A stretch of 64,000 nucleotides of DNA, taken from the NCBI RefSeq assembly GCF_024347615.1, contig NZ_AP025508.1, forward strand, positions 1,736,001 through 1,800,000. Reading direction: 5' to 3'. Below, piece by piece: positions 44,839-54,624 of this stretch. Numbering within the stretch: position 1 is the stretch's first letter; every line of letters starts with the position of its first letter. The DNA comes from Vibrio splendidus (lineage in GTDB: Bacteria; Pseudomonadota; Gammaproteobacteria; Enterobacterales; Vibrionaceae). The notes under the pieces were generated by a model, which did not search any database, had not been told where the DNA came from, and saw only the letters and a program-made list of their open reading frames with translations. The position numbers and the translations under genes are program-made.

Positions 44839-46098
44839 CTAAGCTCGAATGATCATTTGTTCGCGCTCTGGACCTACTGATACCATCACGATTGGCACGC
44901 CCATCAACTCTTCGATGCGAGTTACGTAATCTTGTGCCGCTTGAGGAAGGCTCTCAAACGTGCGGCAACCCGTGATGTCTTCATTCCAACCTGCCATATC
45001 TTCATAAACAGGTTTTAGCTCAGCCGTTTGTGGCCAAATCGGGTTCTCAGTGTGCTCACCTGAGTAAGCGGTACAGATCTTAAGTTCAGATAAACCAGAC
45101 AGACAATCAATCTTAGTCAGTGCGATTTCAGTCGCGGCTTGTAGGTCAACGCCGTTGCGAGTAGCTACAGCATCAAAGTAACCCATATCACGTGGGCGAC
45201 CCGTAGTTGCACCATATTCGTTAGAGCTTTCGCGGAAGCTGTCTTGCTCTTCCATTGCTGTTACGAGCGTACCAGTACCAACAGACGAACTGAACGATTT
45301 AGCAACGGCAATAATACGCTCAGGGCGAAGAGCAGGTAAACCGCTACCAATGCCTGCATAAGCTGCGGTTACATTCGAAGACGTTGTCCAAGGGTATTCA
45401 CCGTAGACAAGGTCACGACCTGCACCTAGCTGAGCTTCAAACAGTAAGTTCGCGTCTTGCGATTGCAGTGCTTTTAGCGGCTCAGTTACGTTGCAAATGA
45501 ACGGGCGCCACGCTTTAGTTACTTCAAGTAGCCATTCTGTCATTTCAGAAGCTGTCTGAGTGAAATCACATTGAGGGTATAGAGCCTTCAGTTGAGGCAT
45601 CTTCCAATCAAGTAGGAATTGAATGCGTTGCTCTAAAATCTCAGGTTGATTCAACCAACCGACAAGAATGCCTTTCTTCATCACGCGATCGCCGTATGCT
45701 GGTGCAATACCTTGACGTGTTGAGCCATAAGCGCCGTCACCCAAACGCTCTTCTTCAAGGGTATCTTCAAGGGCGTGTAAAGGGAGGCACAGTGTCGCAC
45801 GATCTGAGATCGCCATTTTCACTTTGATGCCAGCCTCTTGAACTTCTGCAATCTCTTGAGTTAGCGCAGCAGGGCTGATCACCATGCCTGGGCCCAGAAC
45901 CGCTGTACAATCAGGATTAAAAATACCACTAGGTAGTTGGTGCAGTTTGAATGTACCGAAGTCATTTACTACGGTATGGCCTGCATTGTTTCCGCCTTGA
46001 AAACGAATGCTAGCAGAAGCTTGGTCTGCTAAAAAATCGACGATGCGGCCTTTGCCTTCATCACCCCAGTTTGCGCCCACAACAACGATAGATGGCAT
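44839..46098 (-). CDS. purA: Adenylosuccinate synthetase, divergent PurA-type
   Basis: 419 residues from the ATG at 46098, which has AGGAG upstream; the frame stays open further upstream but without a plausible start. It condenses IMP and aspartate with GTP. Key motifs are intact: GANWGDEGKGRIVD, with the catalytic Asp and P-loop lysine, QGGNNAGHTVV with the catalytic histidine, YGSTRQGIAPAYGDR, and GATTGRPRDMGYFDAVATR. It differs visibly from the standard gamma-proteobacterial enzyme (for example GANWGDEGKG versus GTQWGDEGKG) and is slightly shorter. The divergent LysR gene beside it suggests a dedicated regulated paralogue. Confidence 0.88.
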   Translation of the reverse strand: MPSIVVVGANWGDEGKGRIVDFLADQASASIRFQGGNNAGHTVVNDFGTFKLHQLPSGIFNPDCTAVLGPGMVISPAALTQEIAEVQEAGIKVKMAISDRATLCLPLHALEDTLEEERLGDGAYGSTRQGIAPAYGDRVMKKGILVGWLNQPEILEQRIQFLLDWKMPQLKALYPQCDFTQTASEMTEWLLEVTKAWRPFICNVTEPLKALQSQDANLLFEAQLGAGRDLVYGEYPWTTSSNVTAAYAGIGSGLPALRPERIIAVAKSFSSSVGTGTLVTAMEEQDSFRESSNEYGATTGRPRDMGYFDAVATRNGVDLQAATEIALTKIDCLSGLSELKICTAYSGEHTENPIWPQTAELKPVYEDMAGWNEDITGCRTFESLPQAAQDYVTRIEELMGVPIVMVSVGPEREQMIIRA

Positions 46099-46178
46099 AA
46101 TTTTTCTCCTAACTGATTGAGAAATCATGTTAGGCCTACAAGGTGGATAAGAGAAATTAATTATCTTTATTATCTTGA

Positions 46179-46199
46179 TAAGGATTCCATATATCCTTA
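46179..46199. promoter_or_regulatory. Dyad in the purA/LysR divergent promoter region
   Basis: TAAGGAT and ATCCTTA, 7-bp arms around a 7-base centre, lie between the divergent purA and LysR genes. The size fits a LysR recognition site, but no experiment supports it. Confidence 0.5.
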
Positions 46200-46312
46200 A
46201 AGTCTTAACCCACAAGCGAGATTCCCTATTGCGTTCGTCCCTCACTGTATGGAATGACGATGGGGCATTCTTTACTTTTAGGGAATGATATTAGTGACAC
46301 GAGAGAGAGGAC

Positions 46313-47185
46313 ATGATGCTCGATATTAATTTGTTGAAGACGTTTGTGACGCTAGCGGAATACAAGCATTTCGGGAAAGCGGCCAATGCACTGCATATGA
46401 CACAACCTAATGTGAGTTTGCACCTAAAACAACTGGAACAACAAACACGCATAAAGTTGATAGAGAGAAGCCCTTTTCAATTGACTCAAGCGGGTGAACG
46501 GCTATTGGAAACAAGCCAAAGAACGCTACTCGAACTGCAGATTTGTCAGGCCGATCTCAACGCCATTAATGACCTAAAAATAGGGACGTTAACCATTGCC
46601 GTAAGTGACATTATTTCCCGGTTCTTGTTGATTCGTCCTTTCCAAAAGTTCAAAGCGCAGTATCCGGGTATTGACCTTACGCTCTTGAATACCACCTCAT
46701 CTCAGGCATCGAGTTTAGTTAAGAACGCTCAGGCGGATATTGGTTTTGTTATCGCCAAAGAACAGCACAACGAGTCATTGTATTTCACTAAACTGCAGGA
46801 GCTTTCTTGGTGTGCGCTTGGCGATGGGTTTGATATCCAAGACTCTGATGCAGAGCTCACTTTGATTTTACTTGGCCACGATACGAGAACCCGCGATTTC
46901 ATTGATGAAGGTTTACCAAGCCTTAATCTGCCCAATTACAGGGTGATGGAAGTAGGGAGTGTCGACGCTCAAATCGACTGGGCAGAAGCGGGATTTGGCG
47001 TGGCGATTGTCCCTGAATTCGCGGTATCCACCAAGCAGCATCTGCATTCGCAAGTGACACCGTTGATCAACTTCTCGAGCACCAGTCTCGGCTATATTGT
47101 TAGGCAGAACCAAGTCTTGTCGAAAGCAACCAAGCAGTTGTTAGGTTGGGTAAATGATGAGATTACTCTGTTACAAAGCAAATAA
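46313..47185 (+). CDS. LysR-family regulator divergent from purA
   Basis: 290 residues. N-terminal winged helix: INLLKTFVTLAEYKHFGKAA then NALHMTQPNVSLHLKQLEQQ; the effector domain follows from about residue 92 (LTIAVSDIISRFLLIRPFQK). The ribosome site GAGAGAGGAC supports ATG 46313, and a second ATG follows at once. It shares a 214-bp region with purA and is its likely regulator. Confidence 0.87.
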   Translation: MMLDINLLKTFVTLAEYKHFGKAANALHMTQPNVSLHLKQLEQQTRIKLIERSPFQLTQAGERLLETSQRTLLELQICQADLNAINDLKIGTLTIAVSDIISRFLLIRPFQKFKAQYPGIDLTLLNTTSSQASSLVKNAQADIGFVIAKEQHNESLYFTKLQELSWCALGDGFDIQDSDAELTLILLGHDTRTRDFIDEGLPSLNLPNYRVMEVGSVDAQIDWAEAGFGVAIVPEFAVSTKQHLHSQVTPLINFSSTSLGYIVRQNQVLSKATKQLLGWVNDEITLLQSK

Positions 47186-47379
47186 ACGCCATCACTGACT
47201 TTGAGTTACCTGAGCCTGCCAAGTGTGGGCTTTTTGTGTTCTGTTAATCATCGTTTTCTAGCATGATAATTCGTAGGTGACTTCCCAAAATAAAAGGGTC
47301 GCTAATGAAGTGCTTGGTTGATACGGTATAATTCAATGATATGAAAGTTAATTTAGTACGCTAGTTTGGTAAATAGAAC

Positions 47380-48294
47380 ATGAAAAACACAGATTTTAGT
47401 CTGATCCCGTATTTTGTTGTCATGATGGAAGAGCTCTCTATCTCGAATACCGCGAAACGTTTTGGCGTTACTCAGCCCGCGATTAGTAAGGCGCTTAACC
47501 GACTAAAAGAAACCTATGATGATCCGTTGTTTGTGAAAACAAAGGAAGGCTATAGACCGAGCAGTTTTTGTTATGACATCTACCCTCAGATAAAACAGGC
47601 CTACGATGCCTTTGAATCGACTTTCCCGAGTAAGCGAAAGTTCGACCCAACAAAAATTGAAAGGTCGTTTAATGTCGCTTGTATTAGTGGTGCAACTTAT
47701 TCATTGATGAAGCGTGTATCCGATATCCTCTATGCGGAAACGCCAGATATAGGTCTTCATATTGACCCTTACTATACTGCAGACATCATTCTAGATCTTC
47801 GCCAACACCGATATGATTTGTGTATAGTCCATACGCCTATCAACGATCCGGCAATGGAGTGTGTTCAGCTCTCTAACGAACCTATGGTGGTTGCTTATGA
47901 TAAAAACCACCCTAGATTAGGGAACGAGATTACGTTGGAAGAATACCTTGAAGAGAAGCATGTTCTTCATAGTATGTGGGACACCAAAGAGTCGCCATTA
48001 ACTAAAACTAGCAAATACGCGAAGAGTAGAAAGGTTGCACGAAAGGCGCCTGGCCCATTTGAAATGCTTGATATGGTAAGAGGGACGGATTGGCTTTGTA
48101 TTAGTCAGAGATCAATACTTGAAAGGTATGGCCTGTTGGATGATTTTAAGCTGTCGCCTTTACCGTTTGAATCGGATCTTGGTACTGAATATCTGGTGTG
48201 GCACAAGAGTCGTAATGCAGATATGGCGCATTCATGGTTTAGAAAAAAGATTGTTGATGCCTCACAAAAAAAGCCCCAGTGGGGCTTTAATTAG
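47380..48294 (+). CDS. LysR-family regulator next to a sulfatase gene
   Basis: 304 residues. Winged helix MKNTDFSLIPYFVVMMEELS and FGVTQPAISKALNRLKETYD, then PLFVKTKEGYRPSSF; the effector domain is of the same branch as the regulator at 586. It is convergent with the sulfatase gene. The last 25 bases of coding DNA contain the sulfatase terminator hairpin on the opposite strand. Its target could be the sulfatase, but the genes do not share a promoter. Confidence 0.86.
   Translation: MKNTDFSLIPYFVVMMEELSISNTAKRFGVTQPAISKALNRLKETYDDPLFVKTKEGYRPSSFCYDIYPQIKQAYDAFESTFPSKRKFDPTKIERSFNVACISGATYSLMKRVSDILYAETPDIGLHIDPYYTADIILDLRQHRYDLCIVHTPINDPAMECVQLSNEPMVVAYDKNHPRLGNEITLEEYLEEKHVLHSMWDTKESPLTKTSKYAKSRKVARKAPGPFEMLDMVRGTDWLCISQRSILERYGLLDDFKLSPLPFESDLGTEYLVWHKSRNADMAHSWFRKKIVDASQKKPQWGFN
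48266..48288 (-). terminator. Sulfatase terminator embedded in LysR coding sequence
   Basis: AAAGCCCC, a 3-base loop, GGGGCTTT (48270-48288), followed on the minus strand by TTTTTTTG. It lies inside the 3' end of the opposing LysR gene, so the same bases encode its C-terminal residues. Confidence 0.85.
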
Positions 48295-48361
48295 TCAGTT
48301 ATCTTTAATGGTCGGTAGCCGGGTTATCTAGCTGTTGCTCCGCTGTTTAACCCTTGCTCCG

Positions 48362-49909
48362 CTATTTCGCGTTTTGTGCTTGCATCTGCTGAATTAGCTT
48401 TTGCATTTTTAGCGTGTTGTAATTGATCTCTGCAGCACTGAAGCCTTGGCCTTGTTGCATTGGGTAATCGTTTAGAGAGCCCATGAACTTAATCACTTCT
48501 TGAGACATTGGTACGAATAGCCACATGTTATCTACCATCCAACGAGTGTACATGCCAGATTCTTTCGCTGCGGTTTCAAACGGGTCCATACGTAGGTTTG
48601 TAATTGAAGCCCAAGCAGGAGCTTGACGGATAGCCGATTGCATTGTGCCTTCCATCATAGCGAAGCTTGCTTTCCAATCGTTCCAACGAAGCGCATTGAA
48701 GTCACCGTTTGCAGAGAAGTAGAAGATAGTTTCACGGGGTGACTTTTCAGCCTTTCCTTCAAAATATGGCATAAAGTTCGAGCCATCTAAGTGAACACGC
48801 CAATCTTTATTATTTAGAGAAACACCTTCTTTAAGGTCTTCAACGATAGAGTCATTGCCGGCAGCGGCAGCTAGTGTCGGTAACCAGTCTTCTTGGGACA
48901 TTAGCGCGTTAACCGCAGAGCCAGGTTTGATAACACCTGGCCATTTCACGATTTGTGGAACGCGCATACCGCCTTCGTAAGTTGTGCCTTTTTCACCGTG
49001 GAAAGGAGATGTACCGCCGTCAGGCCATGTGAACTTCTCTGCACCGTTATCGGTAGAAAGGATAACAATAGTGTTGTCTGCGACTTCTAAGCGTTCAAGA
49101 GTATCAAGCAACGCGCCGACGTTGTCGTCTAATTGAGCCATACCATCAGCGTAGATACCTTGACCAGAAATGCCGCTGTAATGTTCGTTCAGACGAGTCC
49201 AAACGTGCATGCGAGTCGAGTTGTACCAGATAAAGAAAGGCTTATCTTCTTTTACAGATTTCTCCATGAACGTGATAGCCGCTTCGGTAAAGTCCTCATC
49301 GATGTTTTCCATACGAGCACGAGTCAGTGGACCTGTATCTTCGATTTTGCCATCAGAGGTTGCTTTGATAACGCCACGAGGCCCGTAGTTCTTTCTGAAT
49401 TCTGGGTCTTTAGGGTAAAAGTAAGTTTCAGGCTCTTCTTCCGCGTTTAAGTGGTAAAGGTTACCAAAGAACTCATCAAAACCATGGTTTGTAGGAAGGT
49501 GTTTGTCTTGATCGCCTAAGTGATTTTTACCGAATTGTGCGGTCGCGTAACCTTCTTCTTTAAGAGCATCACCAATGGTAGGAGCCCAGTCAGGAATACC
49601 GTGTGCTGAACCTGGCATACCGATAGTAAGTAGGCCGGTACGGAATGGGTGTTGCCCTGTCACGAACGAAGCACGGCCAGCTGTACAAGATTGTTGTGCG
49701 TACATATCCGTAAAAATAGCACCCTCGTTAGCAATACGGTCGATGTTAGGCGTTTCGTAGCCCATCATTCCACGGTTGTATGCGCTAGTGTTGTAGTAAC
49801 CAAGATCATCTGCCCAGATAGCAAGAATGTTCGGTTGGTCTGCAGCAGCGACGCCTTGAGCAACGCTGAGTGCGCTCATTGCTAACACGGTTTTGGTTAA
49901 TTTAGTCAA
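48362..49909 (-). CDS. Exported type I sulfatase (arylsulfatase family)
   Basis: 515 residues. A signal peptide ends GVAAADQP. The active-site signature Cys75-Thr-Ala-Gly-Arg79 (SCTAGRASF) marks the cysteine to be converted to formylglycine. The metal site IWADDLGYYN and the Asp-Asn of ILSTDNGAEKFTW are intact, and QFGKNHLGD supplies the catalytic lysine and histidine region. It would cleave sulfate esters in the periplasm or outside. No formylglycine-generating enzyme or anaerobic maturase is in the window. The substrate cannot be named. Confidence 0.9.
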   Translation of the reverse strand: MTKLTKTVLAMSALSVAQGVAAADQPNILAIWADDLGYYNTSAYNRGMMGYETPNIDRIANEGAIFTDMYAQQSCTAGRASFVTGQHPFRTGLLTIGMPGSAHGIPDWAPTIGDALKEEGYATAQFGKNHLGDQDKHLPTNHGFDEFFGNLYHLNAEEEPETYFYPKDPEFRKNYGPRGVIKATSDGKIEDTGPLTRARMENIDEDFTEAAITFMEKSVKEDKPFFIWYNSTRMHVWTRLNEHYSGISGQGIYADGMAQLDDNVGALLDTLERLEVADNTIVILSTDNGAEKFTWPDGGTSPFHGEKGTTYEGGMRVPQIVKWPGVIKPGSAVNALMSQEDWLPTLAAAAGNDSIVEDLKEGVSLNNKDWRVHLDGSNFMPYFEGKAEKSPRETIFYFSANGDFNALRWNDWKASFAMMEGTMQSAIRQAPAWASITNLRMDPFETAAKESGMYTRWMVDNMWLFVPMSQEVIKFMGSLNDYPMQQGQGFSAAEINYNTLKMQKLIQQMQAQNAK

Positions 49910-50268
49910 GGTAATGTCCTTTCTTTAGTTTCTATTTGTTTAGAAAGAAAATACCAATTTTGTATTAACTCAGAGGACTACTGGGTATGAATTCTAGTTA
50001 CTTAGAGGAATAGTGGAGCCGTGATCAGGGCTAGTGTTTTACTCAAAATCAGAGACCTGCCCCAGAGTTTATTTCTTGATTAAGTGAGCCTTATTCATTT
50101 TCGTCCCATTTCGAAAACCAAATTCGCCGTTGACAAAGTTTGACAATCAAACTAAATTCCAACCAACTGCTTTGGTTATCAAATTACTTGAAAGTCAAAG
50201 GGAATTTGTAAGCACCATTTCCTAATGACAGACAGCCCTAACCACAAACACCAGCTAAGGACGCCATT
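49910..50268. other. Intergenic region between divergent sulfatase and metal exporter genes
   Basis: 359 bp with no gene. It should hold both promoters. I saw no clear operator dyad beyond AT-rich stretches. The ribosome site CTAAGGA precedes the TTG start of the exporter. Confidence 0.45.
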
Positions 50269-51255
50269 TTGAGTTTTCCAACACGTCATCAACACAACTT
50301 CTCTTCACACAATCAGCAAGGTGAAAAGCGTACTTTCTACGTTCTCTTGTTAACTATCATCACCATGGTTGTCGAGATCGTTGCGGGTACTATTTACGGC
50401 TCTATGGCGTTACTTGCCGATGGTTGGCACATGGGGACGCATGCTGCAGCGTTTGGTATCACTTTATTTGCATACCGATATGCGAAGAAACATGCCGAGA
50501 GCGAACGTTTCTCTTTCGGTACTGGCAAAGTTAGTGTGCTAGGGGGCTACACCAGCGCGATTGCATTGGGTATTGTGGCATTATTGATGCTGGTGGAATC
50601 CGTGCATCGTTTATTTAACCCACAAGCGATTCAGTTCAATGAAGCGATCATCGTTGCCTGTATTGGTTTAACCGTGAATGTGGTGAGTATGTTTTTACTC
50701 GGCGATCACCATCATGATCACGGACACGAGCATGGCCATGATCATAGTAAGAATCACGATCATTCACATAGCCATGATCACGACAGCGACCATGGTCATA
50801 AACGTGGTGAGCACCATCATGACCACAACCTACGCGCAGCCTACATGCATGTGTTGGCGGATACTCTGACGTCTCTGCTTGCGATTGTTGCGCTGCTATT
50901 TGGTAAGTTTTACGGTTGGAACTGGTTAGATGCAGCAATGGGCATGGTGGGTGCTGTCGTGATTGCCAAATGGACAATGAACCTAATGAAGCAGACAAGT
51001 CCAATCTTGCTCGATCAAAATATTGATGATGAGTACCGTAACGGAATCACTGAAGCTTTAGCTCCTTACGCAGCCGTAACCGACTTACACATGTGGAAGG
51101 TGAGTGGGCATCACTATTCAGCAGCGATTACTCTTGAATCAAACAGTGATAAAACCGTCTCTGAATATAAACAAATGCTCGCCAAGTTTGATAAGATTAA
51201 TCATCTTACTCTTGAAGTGCATTCAAACGACCATGCGAAATATAGAACAGCTTAA
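50269..51255 (+). CDS. Cation diffusion facilitator metal exporter, DmeF/ZitB-like
   Basis: 328 residues from a TTG with AAGGA eight bases upstream. Six transmembrane helices carry the metal sites of the CDF family: ADGWHMGTHA in helix 2 and the matching HVLADTLTSLL in helix 5. Between helices 4 and 5 is a very His-rich cytoplasmic loop (about 145-190; HHHDHGHEHGHDHSKNHDHS and more), typical of Zn, Co or Ni exporters, and DLHMWKVSGHHYSAAITLES begins the cytoplasmic domain. The HMxxH-type site resembles DmeF. It overlaps the next gene, a MarR regulator. Confidence 0.9.
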   Translation: MSFPTRHQHNFSSHNQQGEKRTFYVLLLTIITMVVEIVAGTIYGSMALLADGWHMGTHAAAFGITLFAYRYAKKHAESERFSFGTGKVSVLGGYTSAIALGIVALLMLVESVHRLFNPQAIQFNEAIIVACIGLTVNVVSMFLLGDHHHDHGHEHGHDHSKNHDHSHSHDHDSDHGHKRGEHHHDHNLRAAYMHVLADTLTSLLAIVALLFGKFYGWNWLDAAMGMVGAVVIAKWTMNLMKQTSPILLDQNIDDEYRNGITEALAPYAAVTDLHMWKVSGHHYSAAITLESNSDKTVSEYKQMLAKFDKINHLTLEVHSNDHAKYRTA

Positions 51256-51649
51256 CCAAATACTGACTGAGTTCTACGATAAAATGTCTTCGTGGGAGCA
51301 GTCTGTTGTCAAAGAGACAGGTTATTCCCTTGCTCAAGTACATACCATTGAAGTGCTTGGTATGCATGGCGCGTTAAGAATGAAAGAGCTCGCTGAAAAG
51401 TTGGGTATCACCACGGGTACGCTTACCGTTCAAATCGAAAAGTTGGTTAAAGCTGAATTGATTGAGCGCCATGAACACCCAACCGATCGTCGTGCGATTG
51501 TGGTTGCCTTGACGGATGAAGGGCAGAAGATACACGTTCACCACAATCAGCTTCACTTGAATTTGGTTAGTGGACTAACACAAGACATCGAAGAAGATGA
51601 GAAAGCGGTGTTATTGAAGTGCCTAACCAAGATGGTGAAAGCGTTTTAG
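51233..51649 (+). CDS. MarR-family regulator overlapping the metal exporter gene
   Basis: 138 residues from the ATG at 51233, which lies 23 bases before the exporter stop in another frame. The winged helix (about 38-100) reads LRMKELAEKLGITTGTLTVQ and IEKLVKAELIERHEHPTDRR, with VALTDEGQ at the wing. The C-terminus has several histidines (KIHVHHNQLHLN), which could take part in metal sensing. Overlap with the exporter implies translational coupling and a shared role, probably feedback control of metal efflux. Confidence 0.85.
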   Translation: MRNIEQLNQILTEFYDKMSSWEQSVVKETGYSLAQVHTIEVLGMHGALRMKELAEKLGITTGTLTVQIEKLVKAELIERHEHPTDRRAIVVALTDEGQKIHVHHNQLHLNLVSGLTQDIEEDEKAVLLKCLTKMVKAF

Positions 51650-52227
51650 TCAGCCTTGAGTTCGCACCCTAACTCTTTAGCTGCAAAGCGATTGACTAGA
51701 AAATCAAAAAATGGACCTGACTCGAATTGAGTAGGTCCATTTTTTTCTCCGTTTACGCTCTACTGTACAATCATCAATAGACGGATTCACTGTTTAAAAA
51801 CCAAGTCAAAACCTCCACTATTGCGCTTCGCTCGTGCTCTTCTGGAGAGCCAAAAAAATGTCATTATAAATAATGCGTCCAAATGTGCGTCAAAGTCTTT
51901 TAATTCAATGCCTTGTATGCCGTGGTGTTCAGGCTGTTTATGTTCCGTCAAATAGCTGTCTCTCACTTTTATCATTCAACTAATGTACATGTATTCAATT
52001 TGTGTTATTGATGCTTTTATCTTTAGTGAAAAGATTCATTCTCTGTTTGAATACCATTGAGAATGTCACTGCTGGTGGGCTGAACAGTCGCTAGATTTAG
52101 TGCTCATTACTGATACAAAAACCATAACCATAACCATAACAATAACCAGGTCGCACGAGTTGTATTCCATGCTTCGATGCGATCAATTAGATACTCATAG
52201 TTAATTTAGTAAAGACGAGCCACGTAT
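51650..52227. other. Intergenic region with terminator and short hexamer repeat
   Basis: 578 bp. It holds the terminator at 51706-51747, then a stretch with a 62-codon minus-strand frame (51787-51975) that I do not trust, and a short AACCAT repeat (three perfect copies plus two variants, about 52119-52148) ahead of the chemoreceptor gene. Confidence 0.5.
51706..51747 (+). terminator. Terminator of the exporter-MarR operon
   Basis: AAAAAATGGACCT and AGGTCCATTTTTT, 13-bp arms with an ACTC/GAGT inner stem and a T-run. Symmetric enough to work in both directions. Confidence 0.93.
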
Positions 52228-54003
52228 ATGAATATAAAGAAAAAGCTCTATTCGTTGGGGATGTTCTCCATCTTCGGCATGATTTCATTGTTGTTTACCA
52301 CATCGCAATTTGCAGACACCACAGCTCAAATGAGCGAAGCCAAACAAATCACCAAAGAACTTGAAGTGCGACTACTTAATCTTCGCCGTAACGAGAAAGA
52401 TTTCTTGCTGCGTAGTGATATGAAATACCTCGACAAGTTTGACGTAAACTACAACAAATTCTTAGCGTCTGAATCTGAGCTCAATGCGGTGCTCAGTGAT
52501 TTAGGTTTAGCCAACAGCACACACCTACGTGAAGATATCGAAACCTACCACACAAGCTTTGTTAACTTAGTAAAAGCGAGTGAAGTCTATGGATTAGCAC
52601 GTGACAAAGGCTTGCTAGGCGAGTTTCATGCTTTGCTCGATAACATCAGCGCGACAGCCAGTGCTGAACAAAAAATCGAGCTTTACCTGTTCAATGACTT
52701 AATCGAAAAGGGTGAGTTCGATCCGAGTGTTCTTTCTATTACTTCTAGTGCTGGAAGCTCAACTGCTTTGATAGATGCTGCGCGTCAAGTAGTTGAACAG
52801 AAGCGAGTGATTGGCTTGAAGCACAACGAAGGTCTGCTTGGGCAAGCTCGTTCGGGTTCTCATGCTATCGAAACTCAATTTAAAGAGTTCTCAGCGGTAT
52901 TAGACCAAGAAACCCAACAAGAGATGGACAAGCTATCGCTGATCAACAACATCCTTTGCGTCACGTTACTTGTGTCGATCATTCTGTTCAGCTGGTTAAT
53001 CGTCCGTTCTATCATTGGTAAGATTGAGTCATTACTCTCGGTAATCCGCAACATCGTTGATTCTAACGACGTGTCTATTCGTTCGCACCTTGATGGCAAA
53101 GACGAACTCAGCACTTTAGGCCAATACTTCAACCAATTGCTTGATCAATTGGAGGGCTTAATCGCGGCATCTCAATCTAAGTCACTGCAACTGACACAAA
53201 GTACGTCGAACATGCATGACGAGCTAGAGTCAGTAATCAAACAGTTTGAAGTTCAAGCAAATCACACCTCTACAATGACAACGTCAGTGCAAGAGATGGT
53301 ACTCACAATAGGTGAAATCTCAGAAAGCACATCAGTTGCGGCTGAAGGTGTTCATCAAGCAAAAGTGAATGCCGATAAAGGCCGTGAAGTGGTGGTTGAT
53401 ACGATCAGCAACATTACTCAGTTGTCTGAACGCCTTTCTAGCAGCCAAGATTCGATCAGCTCATTGAACCATCATGTTGATCAAATCGGCGATGCAGTAA
53501 ACATCATCCAAGGCATTGCAGAACAAACCAACTTGCTGGCACTGAACGCAGCCATTGAGGCAGCACGTGCCGGTGAACAAGGCCGAGGCTTTGCCGTGGT
53601 TGCCGATGAAGTTCGTGCTCTTGCAAGCAGAACGCACCAATCAACGACTGAAATTACCAGTGTAGTAACGGCAATCCAAAGTCAAATGAACGCTTCTATG
53701 ACCGAGATTGGTGAATGTAACCAACAAGGCCAACTTACTTTGAAAGATTCGGAAGAGCTCGATGCTAGCCTGCAGCTTATCTTAAGCGACATGGAAAGCA
53801 TCCAAGGTAACTCTGAGCGTATTGCATCAGCGATTGAAGAGCAGGGTGCTGTTATGGCACAAGTGAGCGACTCAATCACTGAGTTAAACACCATCTCAAG
53901 TGATAACAACGCTTCGGCGCAACATTGCTTAGTTGAAGTGGATAAAGTCGCAGAGCAAGCCCATGAGATGGATAAAGCGGTGGCGCAGTTCAAGACCTCT
54001 TAA
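52228..54003 (+). CDS. Methyl-accepting chemotaxis protein with helical-bundle sensor
   Basis: 591 residues. TM1 is at about 8-27, and a periplasmic helical region of about 220 residues ([20 protein letters not shown]) resembles the HBM-type sensor domain of McpS. TM2 is at about 243-262, then a HAMP domain and a signalling domain with the highly conserved tip [20 protein letters not shown] and [18 protein letters not shown]. It passes an external small-molecule signal to CheA. The ligand is unknown. No CheB/CheR-binding pentapeptide is visible at the C-terminus, which ends VAQFKTS. Confidence 0.93.
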   Translation: MNIKKKLYSLGMFSIFGMISLLFTTSQFADTTAQMSEAKQITKELEVRLLNLRRNEKDFLLRSDMKYLDKFDVNYNKFLASESELNAVLSDLGLANSTHLREDIETYHTSFVNLVKASEVYGLARDKGLLGEFHALLDNISATASAEQKIELYLFNDLIEKGEFDPSVLSITSSAGSSTALIDAARQVVEQKRVIGLKHNEGLLGQARSGSHAIETQFKEFSAVLDQETQQEMDKLSLINNILCVTLLVSIILFSWLIVRSIIGKIESLLSVIRNIVDSNDVSIRSHLDGKDELSTLGQYFNQLLDQLEGLIAASQSKSLQLTQSTSNMHDELESVIKQFEVQANHTSTMTTSVQEMVLTIGEISESTSVAAEGVHQAKVNADKGREVVVDTISNITQLSERLSSSQDSISSLNHHVDQIGDAVNIIQGIAEQTNLLALNAAIEAARAGEQGRGFAVVADEVRALASRTHQSTTEITSVVTAIQSQMNASMTEIGECNQQGQLTLKDSEELDASLQLILSDMESIQGNSERIASAIEEQGAVMAQVSDSITELNTISSDNNASAQHCLVEVDKVAEQAHEMDKAVAQFKTS

Positions 54004-54024
54004 GCATTTAGAGTAAACTAAACC

Positions 54025-54052
54025 AAAGGCGTGGATCATCTGCGCCTTTTTT
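54025..54052 (+). terminator. Terminator of the chemoreceptor gene
   Basis: AAAGGCG and CGCCTTT arms around an 11-base loop followed by TTT. Confidence 0.75.
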
Positions 54053-54085
54053 GCACCTGAAATTCACGAGTCCGAAGGCGCGAAC

Positions 54086-54123
54086 AAAAAAACGGCCCTA
54101 TCTGGGGGAAGATTAGGGCCGTT
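54086..54123 (-). terminator. Terminator of the minus-strand small gene
   Basis: AACGGCCCTA and TAGGGCCGTT, a perfect 10-bp stem. On the minus strand it is followed by a T-run, 22 bp after the stop of the gene at 54146. Confidence 0.88.
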
Positions 54124-54145
54124 ATGTTACGTATTTAAAGGGGAA

Positions 54146-54385
54146 TTACTTATTTCGGCCTTCCAGCACATCCAGTGCCAGTTCAACCGCTTTATCAATA
54201 TTGTCGCATCCCGCTAACTTGCCTGAGCTGATAGGACCAAGCACATTAGCGTATAACGAGAGCTGCTTGTTAAATGGCAGGCTCAACTGCTCATATAAAC
54301 GCTGGCGAATCTCGGCGTGTTGCTCAGGAGCGTGAGCAGCAAGGCTTTTCAAAGTGTCATAAACAAGAGTGGTGGTAGTGTTCAT
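54146..54385 (-). CDS. Small conserved-looking hypothetical protein (79 aa)
   Basis: 79 residues from the ATG at 54385; an ATG 15 bp upstream would add five residues. MNTTTTLVYDTLKSLAAHAP is followed by EIRQRLYEQLSLPFNKQLSL, an all-helical pattern, then KAVELALDVLEGRNK. No signal peptide or motif is recognised. It has a strong dedicated terminator, which favours a real gene. Confidence 0.62.
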   Translation of the reverse strand: MNTTTTLVYDTLKSLAAHAPEQHAEIRQRLYEQLSLPFNKQLSLYANVLGPISSGKLAGCDNIDKAVELALDVLEGRNK

Positions 54386-54624
54386 TCGTCTCTTTATCAT
54401 TAAGTGGGAGGCGCTTATTTTATAATCTTTTTAGGTTCTTTTACTGTGATATAAGTCATACAATATTATTAATGTGTTTATCTTTTGAATCTAATGAGAA
54501 TAAGGCATTCCAAAATAGACTTAAGTATCTGTGAAATATAACTAAAATAATGACAGACTATCGAATAAACGAACGTATTGGCGCGTTTCTGGCAAACGGT
54601 TAAATCTATAGGAAGAGGGACAAC

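Noticed and set aside
44839..46098. PurZ (2-aminoadenine genome synthesis) instead of PurA
   Set aside because: PurZ lacks the catalytic aspartate of the GDEGKG motif. Here it is present, and no phage genes lie nearby.
51787..51975. 62-codon minus-strand frame downstream of the MarR operon
   Set aside because: No convincing ribosome site, no recognisable motif and a composition like non-coding DNA. It might be a gene remnant but nothing supports a call.
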